64,000 nt of DNA from Mactromeris polynyma (Eukaryota; Mollusca; Bivalvia; Venerida; Mactridae): assembly GCA_032209605.1 (NCBI GenBank), contig JASFXZ010000044.1, positions 992,001-1,056,000 on the forward strand, written 5' to 3'. Position 1 is the stretch's first letter. Each line of letters opens with the position of its first letter. The translations under genes and the position numbers were made by a program. Shown here piece after piece: positions 21,429 through 32,911 of the stretch. A model generated the notes under the pieces. It had not been told where the DNA came from, did not search any database, and saw only the letters and a list, made by a program, of their open reading frames with translations.

Positions 21429-22914
21429 CTTAGAGTCCATTTCATAAGACAAAGCTTCGAGTATTTCTAATGACAATTCGAAGACTATGATGCCGTTGGG
21501 TTGCTAAAGTTTTTTTCCTGTTATAGCGTTATTGAGTCATGTGTTGTCCCCAAACCCTTCCAGACAATAATACCCCCGACTGATACCAGGGCAACATCAC
21601 TAGACGAAAAATAAGGAGTTGTTGAGGTAGAAGGGCTAACAGTTATAGGAATGAGGAAGTATGGACTGGTCTGGCTAAGTATCAAAAACAATATTACGGA
21701 ATTGGAGGTGACAACCATGGGAAATGAAGGGCGGTAATACATAATGTAATCTAGTGGGCTGTGTGAGTAGTCCTTGTTATATAAATATTTCCTTCACTTT
21801 GCCACTTTTTCTCATTCCAAAAAGTTTCATGTGGTTGCTTATATCTGAGTTGACAAAGTTAAAGTTCGACGGCTCTAGAGGCTAACGGATTCCGTTCTCT
21901 CCACATTGTTTTTAGTCTTTCAGCCTCTGACTATGCATATTATATTTAGTGTCTAGTCCATCAATGTATATATGTAGTAACCTGGTAGTTGGAAAATGGT
22001 TCTGCAAGTGACTAAGCTGTGCATATATAAATTTTAAGTGACTTCCCCTTTCCACAACAACAGCCCTTTTAGGAAGGGCTCGCTATATTGTTAGCTTTTC
22101 ATAATTAAAAGTATGCTAGTACATTTGTATGTTTAATGTAGACTTTTAGATGTCGTCGAAACGTCAAAACGATATATACTTTGGACATGATACTCCAATC
22201 TGTTAGATAACAAATGCTATTGAAGAATAATATGTATTTATGAATTAATTAAATAATGAATTATTTGCTTTGGTTTCATGCATTTAGTAACCGCATTTAT
22301 TTCATGTTTATGTTTTTACAAAGTAAACATGAACGAAAAGTTTGACATTTTGCCATGAGGCAAACTAATATTTCTAACAAATACCGGTATATGAAGGTAA
22401 GTTAGGCATTGCAATCCAAATGATAACTGTAAAATGCTTGTATTCGTTTTTTTGAATACTCAGAAATTTTATCACATCAAATTTCGATTTGTCTAATTTC
22501 AACTTCCAGAAATACTTACATTCATTTCTAAGAATAACAAACAGGAAATCACAGCTCTTGAGTCGAGTTATTTAGCAATTACAAACAACTAGATATAGAA
22601 AATCGAATTCAGTTATTTTTTGCAGAATTTGTTTCAATAAAACTGGTTGAGAAAGCATAGATCAAAGATAGCTTACACTCATACACGTGTTGAATAAGAT
22701 ATATGCTTCATCCTTCAACGTGACCTTCTGATCTTACCCCTGATTTATTGTTTTTTTCTCAATTATCATCAATCTAAATATACCATAAAACAGATAAAAT
22801 CGCAAACCACTGCAAAATATATTAAAATTGAAGGATGACGTCGAGAAGAAAATGTCACGTATAGAGGGCACAACCACCCTAGAAGCAAACGAAGGCACAC
22901 ATGCATGAGTGTAA
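21429..22914. other. No supported gene
   Basis: Two minus-strand frames were examined as exons, at 22385-22527 and near 22673-22723. The first has splice-like borders but no codon-position bias (15% G, 32% T at first positions). The second (KVTLKDEAYILFNTCMS) has a poor acceptor. Neither is called. Confidence 0.45.
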
Positions 22915-23161
22915 TAGAGAGAGAATAAGTAGCTACAGGGAACACCGCATACATAAGACAGTGCCTCCCCACACAGACCTCCGGGAAAACAACACTCCAC
23001 AAAACACAAGGCGCCCGAGGAGGTTCAAACGTAAGGGAAGAGAGACGCAAAGAATGGCCTGACCGGCCGTAAGCAATAACTTAGAGAATCAGAGGACAAA
23101 CAGTGGAGGGGAATTTAATAGATGGAAAATATCACAGAACAAGTCAATACAGCTGGCAACA
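22915..23161 (-). repeat. R1-family repeat, near full-length copy
   Basis: Complement landmarks in order are GAGAGAGAATAAGTAGCTAC, GGGAACACCGCATACATAAG, CACACAGACCTCCGGGAAAA, GAATGGCCTGACCGGCCGTA and CAAGTCAATACAGCTGGCAA. Together with the copies at 4447 and 53022 it defines the full length, about 245 bp. Confidence 0.85.
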
Positions 23162-23261
23162 TATATTTATAAAGAAATAATAACCATGCAGCGAATTACA
23201 ACCTTGGAACTGTCAGTAAAATTACTGACAATAAAAATAAATAATTGCAAAACCAAAAAGG

Positions 23262-23338
23262 TGCACAGAACAGAACACACATAACTGATGAGTAAAGTTA
23301 TGGGCACCTTCTTGGAACGGTCAGTGGCAAAAAAGACA
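23262..23338 (-). repeat. R2-family repeat, 5' part
   Basis: GAACGGTCAGTGGCAAAAAA (complement of TTTTTTGCCACTGACCGTTC) and ACACACATAACTGATGAGTA match the start and middle of R2. Confidence 0.5.
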
Positions 23339-24392
23339 TTTGAAGTTTAAACCTGGTTTAAGAGTACACCCATCTTCAAACTTATCCTATCATCACCCGA
23401 ATGAAACTTAATCGAACGCGTCAGATATTCTGCCGTTTCATGAGCTAAACTAGTTAATTTGGAAATTTCTCAGTCTATCGAATAATATTATGTTAAACAT
23501 AAATAAATTATGTGTTCCAATGACACATAATTTGTATTCCCCTATTCAAAACTACATACTATGAGATCGCTTAGAACTGTATAATTCATATACTATTTGT
23601 GTCAGTAAATAAAATGATAAACAGCACAACGATAAAGAGAAATGAGTCAAGTATTGGGTGTCTGGAAAATGATACTGATCCACCAAAGTATGATTGTACG
23701 AATGTAATCCACTTATATGTTCAGTATTATAATTCCTACAAATAATAATTGTAAAATACTATCAGATGAATTTGATGTACTGTAGAAAATACATAAAGTT
23801 AATAAACATACAAAAGTCACTAGTGCTCACGCTATGTGATGAACTCGATGGAAACTAAACACATTATTAACATATAAGTGCGATTTGTTATCATTTTATA
23901 GATATACAAACATAACGCTTTATCGATAAAGGTCTGAGAAATATGATACGGTAGTATTGTATTCAAGGAAAATAAAATATATTGAACTTTTTTGAAAAAT
24001 CTCAACATGTTACAGAAATCAAATATTTTTGGTGTGAACAATATGTAAATGACAAATATTGCTTTAGAAACCTTACAAAACAATGAGCACCTCAGTTCAC
24101 ATCTGAATGCGCCTTTTCGGCTTTGCATTATCGCAGGGATTTTACTGAAACGTCAAATATGGTTTTCATGTTCAGCCTTTCACAAACCTTTCGAACAATT
24201 TGACAGTGGCGGATTTCGATAAAATACAATTGGTGTAATGAAGAAAATGGCTCTCCTTCGTACAGAAAAGAATGGACGCAAATAACGCGACTTACGATCG
24301 TTTGTTATTGTATAAATCATATATCTTTATGAATAACTTTCTTCACCACTTCATTCATACCAACGACGGGCATTCCATACACGCTATAGCTG
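23339..24392. other. No recognised gene
   Basis: Unassigned A+T-rich sequence. The 98-codon minus-strand frame at 23832-24128 is Phe/Ile/Tyr-rich, as expected by chance. Confidence 0.5.
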
Positions 24393-24912
24393 TGCTTACA
24401 AAGATATCTTGTTTGTTAAGTAATTAATCGATATTGCATGTGTTTAATACACACACTTTTTAACGAGCACCACTTCAAGAACCACTGTGTGTCTAACACC
24501 AGAAATTGTTAACAATCGTAAACAAAATGTTTCATGTCAAATAAATTTACCATCAAAGGATATAACACGTACAATATCAGTTCACCGAAAGAGGATACGG
24601 CATATCATGCAGTTTGTTTAACAGTTGCTTCTTATTGATCGTATTAGACCATTAAAAAACTTAACAATTAAAAATCAGTAAACAACTAATTACTTAGGCT
24701 TGTACTTTAATTAGGGCCAAATCTTCGTCTTCCTTCTTAAGCACGTTTGCTGTCAGACTGGCATCTATACCGAATTCTTAACGTAAACGTTATGAGTATT
24801 ATCTTTAGATGTTTCTACAAAAGCAATCCTTTATTGTTCTCTTCATTCTTTGCATAAATGTACCTTTAATCCATGCTTGTTGGAGCCACTGTCTGTGAAT
24901 GATTTTGTATAT
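24393..24912 (+). repeat. R3 long ancient repeat, copy 2
   Basis: Partner of 13936-14440: ACGAGCACCACTTCAAGAAC, ACAAAATGTTTCATGTCAAA, GTTTGTTTAACAGTTGCTTC, TTATTGATCGTATTAGACCA, GCTGTCAGACTGGCATC and CACTGTCTGTGAATGATTTT, in the same order and spacing. Confidence 0.7.
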
Positions 24913-25454
24913 TATGCACGAACATAATGCTTCTAACGTTTTCAACTTCCGACGATCGGCTGATATGTACTGAACTTTATTGGGGATGTACTAAAAATAT
25001 ATGATACGATAAAATAAACACTATCATTTTGATATGATATTATCATTGGAACGCTAACAGCAAGATGAACAGGCTATGATTACATCCAATTTCTTTCATG
25101 TAAAAGCTTTAAGTGCATAACTAAAATACACCTATAATATTTGTCAAGCCTGTTGTCAGTTTTAACCGTAATAGTTGTCATTGTACAACTAAATTTGCAT
25201 AAACGTGTATACAAATTTGAATACCCATCAGTTATTTTTGTCTCGTATGTCTGTTTCTGTTGTGTTTTGTTTACATGCCAGTGTATTTGTCATGTCTTCT
25301 ATGTCCTTTGGTTGGCTGGGCTCTTTGTTGGTGGTAGTATCTGCTCGATTATTTTGGATTTCTTCATTAATTTTAATGTTAAAAGCCGATTTCAGATCTC
25401 AGTTTACACTATTGTCTGGTAAGAAATTGAAGTAATGGCAGTAACGAATGAAAG

Positions 25455-25719
25455 CATGCTGTTAAATGAGTGATGTTCTCAAATAAATGCTACGGGGTTT
25501 CAATGGTACGTGTGTAAACCAGAATTGCAAGTGTTATACTAAATTCATTGATAAAATTATTTTTAAAAATCTTTGTATTTGGTTTTAAATACCATGCTGA
25601 TAAATGAGTGTTGCACTCAAATACATGGTACGGGTTTTTAATAGTACGTGTGTAAAACAGAATTTTTTTCAAGTGTTATACTAAATTCATTGATAAAGTT
25701 ATTTCGATAAATATTTGTA
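25455..25719. repeat. Diverged tandem duplication, period about 138 bp
   Basis: Copies at 25455-25577 and 25593-25719 share CATGCTGxTAAATGAGTG, TACGTGTGTAAAxCAGAATT and AAGTGTTATACTAAATTCAT then TGATAAA. They differ by substitutions and small indels. Confidence 0.88.
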
Positions 25720-26373
25720 GAAATATCATGAAGATTCATGTTTATTTGACTTATTAAATTCTTCTATTATTTCAAAGCCTTATTTCTATCTTTCGTTTTC
25801 AACGCCTCGCAGTGATTGTTTCGAGATGCTTAGTTTTAATGTTCGTATTATGTTTTCTTATCGCCTGATGTAAGACGGATGTTGTCGTCTTGCTTATGTT
25901 ATCTTGTTTTATTCGTTGTTATGCATATGTATTAATGTCTGTCTGTGAGTACATTGTACAGATTAGAGATCAAGAGTGTGATATGTTCGTAAGAATAGCG
26001 TAAATTCGTAAAAATGAAATACTTTTCTGAAAAATAAGTGCATAACACTCAAAAATCCAGGCGCCTTTGTTCGTACGAATTTAGAAAGTTCGTGTTAATT
26101 TACCACACATGCTGTAATCAGTGTTTCGAAGAATGCGGAAGTAAGCTCGATAAGTCACAATTGTAATGCCCGTAAGACCGGCTATTTTTCCAATTGCGAT
26201 ATGGTTCTCAATATTATTATAACGGAAAATAAACATGCGTACATATAAGCATGATGTTCGGGAAAGGCATATTTTTTTAAAAACTTTGTAAAGTGGTAAA
26301 ATCAACAAAGTAAATTGGAGAAAAATGGCGGGTTTTGTAATAACACCGCATGGATCAAACGTAGAACTACAGT

Positions 26374-29312
26374 TATGTACAGTGTGGTACAATGAATACA
26401 GTAATGTGCATGTACAATGTTGTACAATGCATTACAGTCAAGTATAGCGTTGATAAATGTACTACATTAATGAACAGGGTGGTACAATTAAAACAGTTAA
26501 TTACAGTGGTGTACTAAATTTCAGTCAAGAACAGTGTGGTACAATGATTACAGTACAGTTCAGTGAGGTACCATGAATTCAGTATAGTACAGCGTGGTAC
26601 AATGAATACAGTACAATACAGAGTGATACCATGAATACAGTAAAATGCAGTGTGGTACCATGATTACAGTACAGTACAGTGTGGTACAAAAGCATACAGT
26701 AAAGTGCAGTATGGTACAATGAAAACAGTACAGTACAGTGTGGTACAATGAATACAGTACAGTGTGGTACAATGAATACAGTACAGTACAGTGTGATACC
26801 ATGAATACAGTTAAAATGCAGTGAGGTACAATGAATTATGTATAGTACAGTGTGGTACAATGAATACAGTACAGTTCAGTGAGGTACCATGAATTATGTA
26901 TAGTACAGTGAGGTACCATGAATTATGTATAGTACAGTGTGGTACAATGAATACAGTACAGTTCAGTGAGGTACCATGAATTATGTATAGTACAGTGTGG
27001 TACAATGAATTATGTATAGTACAGTGTGGTACAATGAATACAGTACAGTACAGTGTGATACCATGAATACAGTAAAATGCAGCGTGGTACAATAAATACA
27101 GTACAGTACAGTGTGATACCATGAATACAGTACAGTACAGTGTGATACCATGAATACAGTAAAATGCAGTGTGGTACAATGAATACAGTACAGTACAGTG
27201 TGGTACCATGACTTATGTATAGTACAGTGTGGTACAATGAATACAGTACAGTTCAGTGAGGTACCATGAATTATGTATAGTACAGTGTGGTACAATGAAT
27301 TATGTATAGTACAGTGTGGTACAATGAATACAGTACAGTTCAGTGAGGTACCATGAATTATGTATAGTACAGTGTGGTACAATGAATTATGTATAGTACA
27401 GTGTGGTACAATGAATACAGTACAGTACAGTGTGATACCATGAATACAGTAAAATGCAGTGTGGTACAATGAATACAGTACAGTACAGTGTGATACCATG
27501 AATACAGTACAGTACAGTGTGATACCATGAATACAGTAAAATGCAGTGTGGTACAATGGATACAGTACAGTACAGTGTGGTACCATGAATTATGTATAGT
27601 ACAGTGTGGTACAATGAATACAGTACAGTACAGTTTGGTACCATGAATACAGTTAAAATGCAGTGTGGTACAATGAATACAGTACAGTACAGTGTGGTAC
27701 CATGAATTATGTATAGTACAGTGTGGTACAATGAATACAGTACAGTACAGTGTGATACCATGAATACAGTAAAATGCAGTGTGGTACAATGAATACAGTA
27801 CAGTACAGTGTGGTACCATGAATTATGTATAGTACAGTGTGGTACAATGAATACAGTACAGTACAGTGTGATACCATGAATACAGTAAAATGCAGTGTGG
27901 TACAATGAATACAGTACAGTTCAGTGAGGTACCATGAATTATGTATAGTACAGTGTGGTACAATGAATTATGTATAGTACAGTGTGGTACAATGAATACA
28001 GTACAGTACAGTGTGGTACCATGAATACATTAAAATGCAGTGTGGTACAATGAATACAGTACAGTACAGTGTGATACCATGAATACAGTACAGTACAGTG
28101 TGATACCATGAATACAGTAAAATGCAGTGTGGTACAATGGATACAGTACAGTACAGTGTGGTACCATGAATTATGTATAGTACAGTGTGGTACAATGAAT
28201 TATGTATAGTACAGTGTGGTACAATGAATACAGTACAGTACAGTGTGATACCATGAATACAGTAAAATGCAGTGTGGTACAATGAATACAGTACAGTACA
28301 GTGTGATACCATGAATACAGTACAGTACAGTGTGATACCATGAATACAGTAAAATGCAGTGTGGTACAATGGATACAGTACAGTACAGTGTGGTACCATG
28401 AATTATGTATAGTACAGTGTGGTACAATGAATACAGTACAGTACAGTGTGATACCATGAATACAGTAAAATGCAGTGTGGTATCATGAATACAGTACAGT
28501 ACAGTGTGGTACAATGTCGTCCAGTACAGTGTGGTACAATGAATACAATATAGTACAGTATAGTACAATGAATAATAGTCATACACAATATGGTTCAATG
28601 GATTACAGTACAGTACTGTGTGGTACAAATATTATAGCAAAGTGAGGTTCAACGAATACAATAAAGTACAGTGTGGTATGATTAATTGCAGAAAGTACAG
28701 TGTGATACAATGAATACATGAAAGTACAGTGTGGTACAATGAATACATCAAAGTACAGTGTGGTACAATGAATACATGAAAGTACAGTGTGGTACAATGA
28801 ATACATGAAAGTACAGTGTGGTACAATGAATACATGAAAGTACAGTGTGGTACAATGAATACATGAAAGTACAGTGTGGTACAATAAATACAGTAAAGTA
28901 CAGTAAAGTACAGTGTGGTACAATAAATTACAGTACAGTAAAGTGTGGTACAATGGATAACAGTCAAGTACAGTGTGGTACAATAATTACAATACAGTGC
29001 AGTGTGGTACAATGAATAACAGTCAAGTACAGTGTAGTTCAATAAGTACAGTACAGTACAGTGTGGTATATTAAATAACAGTAAAGGACAGTGGTGTATA
29101 TTGAATTACAATCACGTACAATGTAGAGTAAAGAATTGTAGTAAATTACATCGTGGAACAATAAATTACAGAACAGTACAATGTAGTACAATGAAATATA
29201 GTAAATTACGATACAATAAAATGGCATGCATTTAGTTACAGTGAAAGACAATGAAGTATAATGAAACGCCACCAAGAACATCGAAGTACGATGAAGTGTA
29301 ATGCAATATAGT
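26374..29312. repeat. 29-bp minisatellite array with higher-order structure, 2.9 kb
   Basis: The core at 26765-28506 is 60 consecutive units of 29 bp (two have 30). A unit begins tggtacaatgaatacagtac. Four main unit types occur. A has the sequence just given. B has gataccatgaatacagtaaa then atgcagtg. C has ggtaccatgaattatgtata. D is B-like at its start and A-like after it. A seven-unit block A-B-A-D-B-A-C recurs at 27027, 27404, 27985 and 28217, offset by 13, 20 and 8 units. Six near-identical units of another type (aatacatgaaagtacag) lie at 28703-28876. The edges (26374-26764 and 28877-29312) are degraded. All long minus-strand frames here are artefacts: types A, B and D contain no stop triplet on that strand, and type C carries a single TAA. 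Confidence 0.98.
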
Positions 29313-31011
29313 GAAGCTTTGTTAGTGAAATCTACCTCAGTATACAGAAAGTTTTAAGCGGCTAACGACAAATCGTATATCGGAAAGGGTCTTGTTATAG
29401 GCTTGAAGCAAAATACATGTCATTTTGAAGGCTTCATACATATAGTAATTATATTACAGAAAGGCTAGATCAAACAATGCCCTTGGACTTGGACAACTTG
29501 TGTACATTGACGTAATTGGAATATATAGGACATTGCTTTTAGAGTTATTTGTGTTACATGTTTTATATACTGATAGTATAACAGGAAATTACGGGTTTTA
29601 AGGCTCGTTTGCTCTAACAAAGCAGTATATGGGGGTACTAATTACTTTTAGTGATAGCTCAGGTTTTTCTACTTACTTTGATTGAAATATTTTTTACAAG
29701 GCACTTGAAGCCACAGTCGGTACATAAATGTTACTGTATCATGTTTTATGTACCACATAAAGTTTCAATTTCATGCAACATTTTAATTAATACGCTATTA
29801 TGGTTGTCACAAAATATATTGTTATATCGATTTTCAGATAAACCAACAAATATACGGTTATGGAAACAATGAAATTGGATATCGAACGTGAAATACCACA
29901 AGCAATACACACAGCCACCACAATATTATAAATATATATACTGAAGGAATAAAGAAACGCAGGGTAAATACTTTAGTTGATTTAAATTAATGATTTAGTC
30001 ATTATCTACATTATTTTATATGAGTATGAGTATAAAGAACTATCCTGATTGAGTTTGAGCAACTCCAAAACGTTCATAAGTTTCCAACCAATATTGTAGA
30101 TGTAATTGAAGAGTATTGGAACGTAACCCCTAGTATAAATCCAGTATCAGGAATTGAAATCGGCTGGCTCGAGTATCGGGTATGTTCCCCTCTCGCGTCG
30201 CTGTTAAAGTTCGGATTCATTGCAAAATCACTTATAATGGTTTAACACTGATTTTACGAACCGCACACTAACTGAAGTATCCTACCATCATTGAAACGAT
30301 GCGGACAATGTCACTAAAACAATTCCCGCTTGAAAACTTCCCAGCATTAAATAAAATGAAGATACGTGTAGAACATAGTCATATACTGAGCGCCTATTAA
30401 AACATACCACTTAACTTATTGGGTTATCCTGTGTCTAACTTTTAAATGGCATGAAACGTCCAAAAGCGTCTGAACGTATGCTCACATTTGATGTTTTCTC
30501 AATATATTAAACCTAAGATTGCAAACGAAAGCAAAAACATGCGGAACAAAGTTCGACAGCTTTAGAATTGAGTTAAAAAACGGAAGTAGAGCAATGACCG
30601 GTGAGTATAGTACAAATAACCATTAGAAGAAAGTTTCGTGATATTCCTTTACAAGTGAAATATAGAAATCATTCAATGTACCTCGCATTATCAGCTGAAA
30701 TGTTCTAGGATAGCAACTTTTTATTGGTGAGTAGTATACAAAATAACAACTGTAACGGTTTCTTTGCAACGGATAAGAGTACAATGTAAATATTCGTACG
30801 ATTCTTGCGTAGTTATATATCATTGTTTAGGACCTGGCTGTTTATTATTGCCATAACACATTAAACTGACTTGTTGGTTATGTGGCCACTTCTATAGTTC
30901 ACGTCAACCAGACATATGATTTGAATATGGTATTGCTATCTGTATGATAGTTTGTCAATATATCTGATAAAATTAGAAAATAGTTCTTAGTGAGCTGTGA
31001 AGTTGGATGCA
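29313..31011. other. No recognised gene
   Basis: Unassigned sequence flanking the minisatellite. A GTGAGTATAG donor-like site at 30602 follows a 30-codon open stretch with weak coding character; it is not called. Confidence 0.45.
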
Positions 31012-31130
31012 AGAGAGAATAAGTTGCTACAGGGAACGCCACATACATAGGACAATACCCCTCCACACAGACCTCCCAGAACACAACATTCCGTGAAACA
31101 ACAGCCATGTTAAGGAGATGCAAGGGCATA
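31012..31130 (-). repeat. R1-family repeat, 3'-half fragment
   Basis: AGAGAGAATAAGTTGCTACA, GGGAACGCCACATACATAGG and CTCCACACAGACCTCCCAGA, ending in GGAGATGCAAGGGC. It shares the R1 3' terminus and is 5'-truncated. A short TA run follows at 31130-31142. Confidence 0.8.
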
Positions 31131-32698
31131 TATATATATATAACTCTTTGTTTGTTCTTGTGCTGCTACACTTTATACACAATGATTGGTTGTTGAAAAG
31201 TCTCACTTTTTGTGGAATTGGGGGCGGGGGATATCGCTTGACTGCACCACGCTTGCACATGAAGTAAGCCAACAACACAACGGCCATGTAACCTTGGAGC
31301 TTTGTAAATTTAAAAACTTTCAACATAAACAACACCTACAGGCGAATGCATTATTTAACATTATTCTAAATTGAATATACTTTTATCAACACAATGATAA
31401 TACGGCGTTTCTGACGTAGAGATATTATGTTTGCTGACAGGAAGCCAGGCGTTTGACTATTGACTGAAAATAGTAATGTATTACAAATGTCTGCAGTTAC
31501 ACAGACTGATGTATGAATGGAAACACTTCATGCTTTTGTTTAAGAGGCAGACGATAAAAATATAAACCATAAATCGAAAGAGATTCTTATCCGGTATAAT
31601 AAAACAAACGCTGTGGAAATAAAACAAGTCTGATAGTTAGACTTCAAAATAAAGATATTATTTTGGTATGACCGACATTTTTCGCAAGTTTTGTTGAACA
31701 AAGAAATACTGTTTAAAGAATAATGGACCAGATATCCGGCTAACCGCTTCATCGCATCAGACATCATATGTTAAACATTACATAATATTGATGCTGAAGT
31801 GACATTTCGTTACATAAATGGTAAGAGGGTATAATTCAGCAATGCATAGTGGTAAAGAGGTCAAGTTCAAACTCCCTGAACAATCTTCGCGAATCTGAAT
31901 TCCTCATTTTGCTAGGTTAAGCCGAGAACTTCCAAATACCCGAGCACTGGTAAGTAACCCATGTAATTATTATCGGGAGGAACACATATAAGTTGTAAAG
32001 ATATTACAGAGTCAATGTAAAATAAATATATTTACTCTAATCAGAAATGCAAAGCAAAAAAAACGTTTAAACTATCTGTTCTGTGTGTTAGAATATCTTA
32101 TAACGAAGGCTTATTTCTTCCATATACACGCCTTTTGTCTTAGTTTTTATATTCACTACTTATTCTGGTTTGGAGTAGAACATGTATTAAGTATATATAT
32201 ATTGCAGAGCGTATGTAGTATATTGCGTAAATGTCATCCGGGCGATAGCACATATTTCTATTAGCTATTTTCCATAAGTATTTGTTTGTCCGACACATTT
32301 CGTGGTAATGATGCAAGTTTCAAATGATGTGTCATATTTATGTAGGCAACGATAGATTCTAACAGAATGAAGATTAAGTACCATGGACCGAAATATTTGA
32401 AAATGATAGCTAGATTTAATTAGTAAACGTCGCAGTATCTCTCATGAAAATGATGGCGAAGTCTTACGAAAATACTGAAATTGGTTCCATTTGTAATAAC
32501 CATAAATATCAAAGCCAATATTAATGTATAATATATACAGTGAAATTTTCAATTGAAAAAAAACGTCATAGAACTTCTGTCGAACCACCCGTTTCGTTGT
32601 TTTCCAAAACGGAAGATCAAGCAATTTCGAGAAAAATACCATTGGATAGTTTATGACTTATTAAAGTGCTATCCACCCGTCTTTCAGCCTATAGTAAC
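31131..32698. other. No recognised gene
   Basis: Unassigned A+T-rich sequence; no coding bias or repeat family was seen. Confidence 0.45.
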
Positions 32699-32911
32699 TG
32701 TTGACAACTGTCTTGACTTGTCATGTGATGTATTCTATCCACTAACCCCCCCCGTTTGTCCTCATTTATTCTCCTTAGTAACCCGTTATGGTTATGGTAT
32801 TTACCCTTGTACCTCCTGATGCCTGATGTATTATGGACTGTTGTTTTCCCGAAGATCTGTGTGGAGGGGCATTGTTTTAAGTTCCCTGTTGCAACTTATT
32901 TTCTCTCTTTC
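32699..32911 (+). repeat. R1-family repeat with internal deletion
   Basis: TGTTGACAACTGTCTTGACT, CCTCATTTATTCTCCTTAGT, ATGGACTGTTGTTTTCCCGA and GCAACTTATTTTCTCTCTTT. The block around GGCCAGGCCATTCCTTGCG, present in the copies at 4447 and 22915, is missing. Confidence 0.82.

Noticed and set aside
22385..22527. Minus-strand 143-nt candidate exon with a good acceptor and phases compatible with 20192-20291
   Set aside because: No codon-position bias (15% G, 32% T at first positions) and a Lys/Phe/Asn-rich translation typical of random A+T-rich DNA; the open frame also continues upstream through the acceptor.
26579..28628. Several 75-201-codon minus-strand ORFs rich in Thr, Tyr, Cys and His
   Set aside because: Products of the stop-free 29-bp tandem unit, not genes.
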